Source: Prado023 sp963706885
GTDB lineage: Bacteria > Actinomycetota > Actinomycetes > S36-B12 > CAIYMF01
Assembly (NCBI GenBank): GCA_963706885.1
Contig: CAVPNX010000021.1
Coordinates: forward strand, 72,372 to 136,371
Reading direction: 5' to 3'
Length of the DNA stretch: 64,000 nucleotides
A model generated the notes under the pieces. That model ran no database searches. It had not been told where the DNA came from and saw only the letters and a program-made list of their open reading frames with translations. Both the position numbers and the translations under genes were made by a program. Shown in pieces: positions 54,047 through 64,000 of the stretch (within the stretch, counting starts at the first letter, position 1; each line of letters opens with the position of its first letter).

Positions 54047-54811
54047 ACCAGAGTACACAACCTTCCCGTGGTCCCTGCGGCAGCCTTCCGCGGCGACTGC
54101 CGCGAGGTCGATCCCGGCGACTGCTTGACCTGGCTGCGCCAGGGGTGGGCGATCTTCATCGCCAACCTCGGCGCCTGGATCGGCAGCCGGTGCTGCTGAT
54201 GGTCATCCTCTTCGCCGCCAACCTCGTGCCGGTCTTCGGGCAGATCGCGGTCAGCCTGCTGCTGCCGGTTTTCGCCGGTGGCATGGTCTGCATGTGCCAT
54301 CACCAGCAAGAGGGCGGGCAGGCGGAAATCGCCGACCTTTTCGCCGGTTTCCGCCACAACTCCGGGGGTCTGGTGATCGTCGGCGTCATTTTCGCGACGG
54401 GGATTTTCGGCCTTGCCTTCATCGCCTTCATGATCAGTCAGCGGCGGTGCCGTCGGCAGCGTGATCACCGGGCCGCCTCGCCGGCTTCGGCATCGCCCTC
54501 AGTGCGGTAATGCTCGCCAGCATGCTGTCTTCATCCTGATCGATCCCGGTGATCATGGCGACCTGGTTCGCCCCGCTGCTGGTCTTCCTCCACGACATGG
54601 CAGCCGCTGCCGGCGATGAAGGCCAGCTTCGCCGCCGGGGCGCAAGAACTGGGTCTGGCGATGCTGCGTCGTTCGCGCCTGCTCCTGGATCAGTCGCCAC
54701 TGTTCTTCGCGCGCGCTGCCCGTTGACTTCGCTCGGCTTCCTGTGTGCTGATCCCGCGTGTTCTCGGGCGCGGCCTACGCCTCCTATCGCGACATTTTCG
54801 TGGAGGTCTGA
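54043..54811 (+). CDS. Membrane protein, BPSS1780-like, copy 1 (frameshifted)
   Basis: About 256 residues. ATG at 54043 inside the thrB end. After the shifts are repaired it reads as an N-terminal cytosolic part with CLTWLRQGWAIFIANLGAW and six membrane segments (LLMVILFAANLVPVFGQIAV, GGLVIVGVIFATGIFGLAFI and others), ending YASYRDIFVEV. It resembles the betaproteobacterial BPSS1780 family of membrane proteins of unknown function. It has a paralogue immediately downstream with the same ending motif. There are at least four frameshifts. Confidence 0.75.
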
Positions 54812-54813
54812 CC

Positions 54814-55604
54814 ATGCACGCGCAGAACCTTGCCGGCCGCCGCCGGCTGGCGCTGGATCGTCGCCGGGTTCGCGATCTTCCGGCGCAACCCGCCGCTGCT
54901 ACTCGATGCTGGTCGTCTGCTACTGGCTGACCGTCGTCTTCCTCAACCTGCTGCCCGATCATCGGTCAGCGTGGCCGCCTTCATGGTCATGCCCGGGCCT
55001 TGCGGTCGGCCTCATGCAGGCGGCGCGCGACCTCGAGCGCGGCCAGCCGGTCGGGCTGCAGACGCTGTTCGGCGGCCTCAAGCAGCAATACCCGCACGCT
55101 GGTCGCCCTCGGCGTCCTCTATCTGTGCTGCACGCTGGGCGCCTCGTCCTCTCGTCGCTGATCGACGGCGGCGATCTGGCGCGCGTCATCCTGGCCGGCA
55201 AGGAAATGGACAGGGAGATGATCGAAAGCGGCGCCTTCGTCGCGCCGGCGCTGTTCGTCATGGCCCTGATGACGCCGGTGCTGATGGCCTGGTGGTTCGC
55301 CCCGGTGCTGGCCGCCTGGCACGGACAGGGCGTCGGCAAGTCGCTGTTCTTCAGCCTCGTCGCCTGCTGGATCAACTGGCGCGCTTTTCTTGTCTTCGGC
55401 GCCGGCTGATCTCGTGCTGGAGTGCCGGGCCTGCGTCCTCGGCCTCCTGCTGGCCTGCGTGTTTTCCGTCGGCGAGGAGTTCGTCGGCAGTTTCATCATC
55501 CTGCCGCTGATGGCGTGATCGCGATGATGCTGTGATCCTCGACCGGTCATATCGCCAGCTACTACGCCAGCTACCGTGACGTCTTCGGCACCTGCCGAAA
55601 TTGA
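54814..55604 (+). CDS. Membrane protein, BPSS1780-like, copy 2 (frameshifted)
   Basis: About 263 residues. ATG at 54814, with GGAGG in the end of copy 1. It has the same layout as copy 1: a cytosolic start, then FAIFRRNPPLLL and six hydrophobic segments (AAFMVMPGLAVGLMQAARDLE, divided here as FMVMPGLAVGLMQAARD, and VAPALFVMALMTPVLMAWWF). The C-terminal IASYYASYRDVFG matches the YASYRD motif of copy 1. It contains several shifts. The stop overlaps the TTG start of nadD (TTGACTGA). Its function is unknown. Confidence 0.75.
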
Positions 55605-56263
55605 CTGAGCCGCTCGGCATCTTCGGCGGCACCTTCGACCCCGTGCATTTCGGCCACCTGCGGCTGGCGGAGGAGGCGATCGGCCACCTCGGCCTCGGCG
55701 GCGTGCGCTGGATTCCCGCCGGGCAGCCGCCGCATCGCGGCGCGCCGCAGGTCACGGCGCGCCAGCGCCTGGAGATGGTGTTGCGGTCAACCGCCGGAAA
55801 CGACCGCTTTTCGGTCGATGCCGCCGAGGTCGAGGCCGCTGCCCCGAGCTACACGGTGCATACGCTGGGCGCCGTTGCGCGGCGAACTCGGCGCCGGACC
55901 AGGCGCTGGTCCTGCTGGTCGGCGCCGATGCCTTTGCCGGCCTGGCGACCTGGCACCGCTGGCGCGACCTCTTCGCGCTGGCGCATATCGCCGTCGTCGC
56001 ACCGGCCCGGCTTTCCGGTCGAGGTGGCCAGCCTGCCGCACGAACTGGCCGACCGAATTCGGCGACCGCCGCCTGTCCGGCGCCGGCGGCCTGCGCGCGA
56101 GCGCCGGCCGGCGGCATCGTCACCTTCGCGATGACCCAGCTGGCGATTTCGGCGACGCAGATCCGCAAGCTGATCGCCGCCGGCGAGTCGCGCCCGTTAT
56201 TTGCTGCCCGACAGCGTTCTCGACTACATTCGGCTTCACCAACTCTACAGAAAGCTTCCCTGA
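55601..56263 (+). CDS. nadD: Nicotinate-nucleotide adenylyltransferase (frameshifted)
   Basis: About 220 residues, TTG start at 55601. It adenylates nicotinate mononucleotide in NAD synthesis. The N-terminal GIFGGTFDPVHFGHLRLAEE contains the (T/H)xGH nucleotide-binding motif. WIPAGQPPHRGAPQVTARQR binds substrate, LVLLVGADAFAGLATWHRW is the central block, and the C-terminal ISATQIRKLIAAGES is the ISxTxxR motif. Shifts near 55870, 55990 and 56070 are needed. The stop TGA at 56261-56263 shares its last base with the rsfS start. Confidence 0.9.
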
Positions 56264-56628
56264 TGGAAATCCGCAAGCTGCAAAAACTCGTCGTCTCCGC
56301 CCTCGAGGACATCAAGGGCAAGAATATCGAAGTCATCAATACCGCCAGGCTCACCTCGATGTTCGACGGCATGGTCATCGCCACCGGTGATTCCAACCGG
56401 CAGGTCAAGGCGCTCGCCCGCAACGTCCAGGAAAAGGTGCGCGAGGCGGGGGCCGAGGTGCTCTCGGTCGAAGGCGAGGAGACCGGCGAGTGGGTGCTGG
56501 TCGACCTCGGCGACATCATCGTCCATGTCATGCAGCCCAGCGTGCGCCAGTACTACAACCTCGAGGAACTCTGGAAGACGACGCCGGCCCAGCGCCGCAA
56601 GGCGATGGAGCAGGCTGCCGCCAAATGA
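56263..56628 (+). CDS. rsfS: Ribosome silencing factor
   Basis: An intact 121-residue RsfS (Iojap/YbeB) protein. It binds ribosomal protein uL14 and blocks 50S-30S joining in stationary phase. Family blocks are VVSALEDIKGKNIEVINTAR, MVIATGDSNRQVKALARNV, EGEETGEWVLVDLGDIIVHV and QPSVRQYYNLEELW. ATG at 56263. The order nadD-rsfS-rlmH-maf is standard in betaproteobacteria. Its stop overlaps the rlmH start by 4 bases (ATGA). Confidence 0.96.
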   Translation: MEIRKLQKLVVSALEDIKGKNIEVINTARLTSMFDGMVIATGDSNRQVKALARNVQEKVREAGAEVLSVEGEETGEWVLVDLGDIIVHVMQPSVRQYYNLEELWKTTPAQRRKAMEQAAAK

Positions 56629-57096
56629 AACTGACCGTGCTCGCCGTCGGCCATCGCCAGCCCGACTGGGTGACCGCCGGCTGCGCCGAGTACCTCAAGC
56701 GGATGCCGCGCGAACTGCCGGCCAGCGTCACCGAAATCAAGCCCGAGCCGCGCGGCGCGAAGACGCGCGAGCAGCTGCTCGCCGCCGAAAAGGGGCCGCA
56801 TCCGCGATGCCCTGCCGGGCGACTGCCGGATCGTCGTGCTCGACGAGAAGGGTGACGACCTGACGACGCTCGGCCTTGCCCGGCGGCTCGAGGGCTGGAT
56901 GCAGGATGGCCGCGACGTCGCGCTGCTGATCGGCGGCGCCGACGGACTCGACGAGGAATTCAAGCGCCAGGCCGACGACCGCCTGCGCCTGTCGAGCCTG
57001 ACCCTGCCGCACGGCCTGGCGCGGCTCGTCCTGTGCGAGCAGCTCTACCGTGCGGTCAGCGTGCTCAAGAATCACCCCTATCACCGGGAGGGATGA
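56625..57096 (+). CDS. rlmH: 23S rRNA pseudouridine1915 N3-methyltransferase (one frameshift)
   Basis: About 156 residues with one shift near 56800. ATG at 56625. It is a SPOUT-fold methyltransferase acting on the helix 69 pseudouridine of the 50S subunit. The N-terminal MKLTVLAVGHRQPDWVTAG and the C-terminal ALLIGGADGLDEEFKRQADD, SSLTLPHGLARLVLCEQLYR and NHPYHREG match the SAM-binding knot and the terminal YHR motif. The stop overlaps the maf start. Confidence 0.93.
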
Positions 57097-57702
57097 TGCG
57101 TCTCTACCTCGCCTCGCGCAGCCCGCGCCGCCGCGAACTGCTCACCCAGATGGGGGTGGCGTTCGACACCATCATCTTCCGCGGCGGCCTGCGCACCGAT
57201 CCCGCAAGTCGACGAAGGCGTCCGCATGCCGGCGAAGCGGCGCTTGCCTATGTCGAGCGCGTCGCCCGCGCCAAGGCCGACCATGGCATCGACCTGCTCC
57301 TCGAGCGGCGCCTGCCGCTGCGCCCGGTGCTGGCGGCCGACACGACGCTGGAACTGGCCGGCGAGATCATCGGCAAGCCGGTCGACGAGGCTGACGCGGC
57401 CGCCATCCTGCGCCGTCTTTCGGGCCGGACGCACAGCGTCCTGACCGGCGTCGCGGTCGCGCATGAGGGGCGGACCGAATACGTGCTAGTCGTCAGCGAA
57501 GTGCGTTTCCGCCAGCATCGACGACGATGAAATCCGCCGTTACGTGCTGACCGGCGAGCCGATGGACAAGGCGGGCGCCTACGGAATCCAGGGGCGCGCC
57601 GGGCTGTTCGTCGAGTACATGGCCGGCAGCTATACCGGCGTCATGGGCCTGCCGGTGTGCGAGACGGGCGAACTGCTCAAGCGTTTTGGCTGGCGTTTCT
57701 GA
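57093..57702 (+). CDS. maf: Maf-family nucleotide pyrophosphatase (frameshifted)
   Basis: About 202 residues with shifts near 57210 and 57515. It starts with an ATGATG at 57093 (57096 is equally possible). It hydrolyses non-canonical or methylated nucleoside triphosphates (dTTP/UTP or 7-methyl-GTP). The N-terminal LYLASRSPRRRELLTQMG is the Maf signature with the serine-arginine loop. VLAADTTLELAGEIIGKPVD, ILRRLSGRTHSVLTGVAV and GAYGIQGRAGLFVEYMAGSY complete the conserved blocks. Confidence 0.92.
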
Positions 57703-57712
57703 AGGGCTGTTG

Positions 57713-58525
57713 CCGAGGGTCAAGCCGGCAGGCGGCTGGTCCTCGGCGGCGCACTGGCCGGGCTCGTCGGCAGCGGGGCGTGGGCGGCGACGCCGCCGCC
57801 GGCGCCCAGGCTAGCGGCCCGCCACGCCTACGTCGGCAATCTGAACGACACGCTGCTGGCGGTCGCGGCCGACGTGCCGGTGCCGATCGCCTCGGTCAGC
57901 AAGCTGATCACCGCCTCGGTCATCCTCAGCGCCGACCTGCCGCTCGACGAGCGGATAAGGGTCACCGGCGAGGACGCCGTGCGCTCGCAGCACACCGCAT
58001 CGCAGCTTGCGGTCGGTTCGACCTGGAAGCGCGAGGAACTCCTCGAATGGCTGCTGGTCGCCTCCGACAACCGTGCCGCCGCGGCGCTGGCGCGCAGCTT
58101 CCCCGGCGGCTGGCCGGAGTTCCAGTACAGCATGCGCGCGCTGATCACGCAGATGCAATTGTTCAGCTTCGACTTCGGCGACCCCTCCGGGCTGTCCGCG
58201 TTCAACCGCGCCAGCGCACGCGATCTCGGCGTGTTGCTGGTGACGCTGTCGCAACTGCCGTGGTTCCGGCAACTGGCGACGCAGTCCGGCGGTGGGCGGC
58301 AAGATGAATGTCAACCGCTTCGCCCACGACCGCTCGGTGTCGCTGCTCGCCGGCAAAACCGGGTTCACCTCGGCGGCCGGCTACTGCCTGGCGATGGCCG
58401 AGCAGTTCGGCGGCCAGGTTTATGCGCTGGTGGTGCTCAATGCGCGCGACAAGGAAGCGCGGGCGCAGGACATGAACGCGCTGCGCCGCTACACGCGGCA
58501 GCAGCTGGCGGCCGGGCGGCGCTGA
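57713..58525 (+). CDS. D-alanyl-D-alanine endopeptidase (PBP7/DacA-like; frameshifted)
   Basis: About 270 residues. The start is uncertain (around TTG 57713); one shift lies in the first 20 codons and another near 58290. A signal peptide (RRLVLGGALAGLVGSGAWA) targets it to the periplasm. S11-family motifs are present: SxxK as SVSK in PVPIASVSKLIT, SxN as SDN in LLVASDNRAAA, and KTG in SLLAGKTGFTSAA. It lacks a long C-terminal beta-domain, which favours a PbpG/PBP7-like endopeptidase that cuts cross-linked peptidoglycan. Confidence 0.82.
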
Positions 58526-59101
58526 GGCCATGCCGCGGAATCGCCACCGCGGCGATCCAGCCCGAAGGCATTGCAAGTTCGGAGACGGTGCATTCGGCCA
58601 GTCGCGCAGCGAGTTCGGGTGTCCATTCGCGCAAGTCGAGGGCCAGGCATTTCAGCTGCGCCTCTATGGCGGGTCCAGGCCCGGGCGAAGGCGACCTGTC
58701 GTTGCGCGGCCGGCAAACCGGCAAGGGCACTGGCGGCGGCCGGTCCGAGGTAGTCACTGGCCACCGCATCGATGTCGGTCGGTGCCGTGGCGAGGCGCAT
58801 CAGATCGACCCCGACCGGCCCGGCCAGGTTGATCGCCAGCAGCGACAACCCGGGCTCGTGGCTGACCGACAGCCCGATGCCACTCCATGGCGCGGCGAGG
58901 CGGAGCGGGTGTCCGGGTGGATCAATCAGCGTGATGGTTTCGAGTTCGGCCGGAAGAAGTCGAGCCAGCGTTTCGCGCAAAGCCTCGCGGACCATGCGGC
59001 GGGCGCTGGCGCGCTGCGCGGTGTCGGGTGTGGCGATGCAGCGGAAGTGGAGTGAGTTGGACTGCCCGCCAGAGTGTTGCCGGTCGGTGCCGGGCTGAAC
59101 A

Positions 59102-59102
<1 letters not shown>
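58437..59102 (-). CDS. 4'-phosphopantetheinyl transferase superfamily protein (frameshifted)
   Basis: Up to 221 residues. ATG at 59100-59102 overlaps the stop of the peptide synthetase gene (TGATG). It transfers the phosphopantetheine arm of CoA onto a carrier-protein serine. Sfp-type motifs are seen: GIGLSVSHEPGLSLLAINL, then GPVGVDLMRL and, in a second frame, the region corresponding to WTRIEAQLKCLALDLREWT, where the usual (W/F)xxKEA is altered to WTRIEA. Shifts lie near 59060 and 58690. The 3' end is uncertain; read through, it overlaps the convergent endopeptidase gene. It is the likely activator of the adjacent synthetase. Confidence 0.8.
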
Positions 59103-63128
<4,026 letters not shown>

Positions 63129-63224
63129 GCGGGATTGTGTCTCAAATGGCGGTTCGCCGACCTGGCGGCGGTCAAGAATCGTCAGGAAATTCGGAAAGTA
63201 TGGGGTAGCGGCTTGCCGACAGGC

Positions 63225-64000
63225 TTACGAGGCGGTAGCAGTCCGCATATCCGCGCCGCCGATTCTGCGGCACCGGCGGGCAGTGGCCGGGAGGTCTGCG
63301 GCTTGCTGCCACAGCGCGGCCAGGCTTGCCGCGAGTTCGCCGTCGTTCAGGCAGGCGGCAGGGATCTCCAGGCAGCGTGCGTGCGCGTGCAGCCAGTCAA
63401 TCAGGCAGTCCTGCTCGGGCCAGTCTTCGCGGCGCTGGTAGAGTATCGGCGTGCCGTTGCAGGCGGCCTCGGTGAACGTGCCGTAACCGGGCTTGGTGAT
63501 GATCGCGTTGACCGAGCAGAGCAGGTCGGTGAAGCCGAGGCCGAAGGACTCGAAGGCGATGGCGTCGGGATGTGTGCATTGCCAGTCGGCGGCGACCAGC
63601 CAGCGGATGCCGGGCAGTCGCGGCCAGTCCTCCACCGGCAGTCGATGGGCGACGCCGCCCATGGCGATCAGCACGGCACGTTCGCCGTTCAGCCCGAGAT
63701 CGTGCCGGCGACCGATGGCGGCGATCGGGCCGACGTCCTGCAACCGTGTCGAGGGTGCTCATCGGCATGCCGGGGGCGGGGCGCAGGAAGGTTCGTGCGC
63801 TGCGATAGGCCGCGAGCATCTGGTCGTGGATCGGCCAGGCCCACGCCGCATCGGCAAAGAAATGCGCAAATAAGTCAGCCCAGTTGAGCGAACAGAGGCA
63901 GAGCGAGGGAATGCCGGCGCGTTCGGCGCCGGCCAGTGGCAGGTAGCTGACGTTGGTCAGCACCAAGCAATACGTAATCTGAACCAGGCGCTGCAAAAAA
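63225..64000 (-). CDS. Glycosyltransferase-like protein, truncated by the window edge (frameshifted)
   Basis: At least 258 residues in two frame pieces, with a shift near 63740; the start lies beyond the right edge. The first piece includes VLTNVSYLPLAGAERAGIPS and CSLNWADLFAHFFADAAWAW. The second has AVLIAMGGVAHRLPVEDWP and, near the C-terminus, IITKPGYGTFTEAACNGTPI, the typical donor-binding loop of GT-B enzymes such as UDP-glycosyltransferases. The acceptor is unknown. The gene stops (TAA 63225-63227) 97 bases before the synthetase and is probably in the same operon. Confidence 0.65.

Noticed and set aside
63990..64000. Terminal run of A residues as a poly-A or contig-end signal
   Set aside because: Only six A residues at the edge of the window, inside a coding region; it is too short to mean anything without flanking sequence.

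Overview
The window is two unrelated pieces of bacterial DNA joined near position 46792. The left piece (1 to about 46791) is very GC-rich and reads like a high-GC Actinomycetota genome. It carries an actinobacterial-type aminopeptidase N start, a LytR-CpsA-Psr protein, a FurA-KatG pair, a UDPGP-type UTP-glucose-1-phosphate uridylyltransferase and a MhuD-like heme monooxygenase. The right piece (about 46792 to 64000) has visibly lower GC at its start and encodes Gram-negative functions: a heptosyltransferase, an O-antigen ligase, and the order nadD-rsfS-rlmH-maf together with polA / DUF2782 / thrB. That set suggests a betaproteobacterium, probably Rhodocyclaceae-like. Lipopolysaccharide genes make no sense in an actinomycete, and both genes at the join (a GH38 alpha-mannosidase and a GT9 heptosyltransferase) are cut there. 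I read this as a chimeric metagenomic assembly, not gene transfer.

Left piece, 1-15.4 kb. These are mostly housekeeping and envelope genes: the pepN start, rpiB, a CYTH protein, a D-Ala-D-Ala carboxypeptidase, rocD, a HerA-like ATPase, an LCP protein, a PfkB sugar kinase beside a DUF1015 protein, a PEBP protein, a MhuD-like monooxygenase, an acyl-CoA dehydrogenase, a UGPase, and a sulfite-oxidase-fold molybdoprotein with a membrane cytochrome b.

Left piece, 15.5-30.3 kb. This is the most interesting region, a LacI-controlled oligosaccharide (probably beta-glucan or beta-glucoside) utilisation locus. It has a lipoprotein binding protein, two permeases and an ATPase that import the sugar. A GH1 enzyme, a GH3 enzyme and a 1147-residue protein resembling large inverting beta-glucan phosphorylases would cleave it in the cytosol, and an aldose-1-epimerase-like protein would handle the released sugars. 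Four identical 12-bp palindromes (GAGAGCGCTCTC) lie at the promoters of these units and are the likely operators of the local LacI regulator.

Left piece, 30.4-46.8 kb. It carries katG-furA with an apparently leaderless promoter, a secreted S1 protease, a cyclic-nucleotide-binding protein, a CorA-like transporter, methylglyoxal synthase, an AbgT transporter, a tandem-SRPBCC/ArsR pair with a palindromic operator, an M28 peptidase with a methyltransferase, a cation diffusion facilitator, several small membrane proteins and a truncated GH38 enzyme.

Right piece. A partial GT9, a DUF4254 protein and an O-antigen ligase form a lipopolysaccharide cluster. Then come polA, a LOG-family protein, a DUF2782 protein, homoserine kinase, two paralogous membrane proteins, nadD, rsfS, rlmH, maf and a PBP7-like endopeptidase. 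It closes with a Pls/PosA-type non-ribosomal peptide synthetase followed by its phosphopantetheinyl transferase and a glycosyltransferase-like gene running off the edge.

Many genes are broken by single-base frameshifts. There are about a dozen in the left 46.8 kb, but several per gene in the right piece beyond about 48.2 kb. Because they hit essential genes such as polA and nadD and leave conserved protein sequence intact in alternating frames, they are best read as sequencing errors and not as gene decay. I saw no tRNA, rRNA, CRISPR array or insertion sequence.
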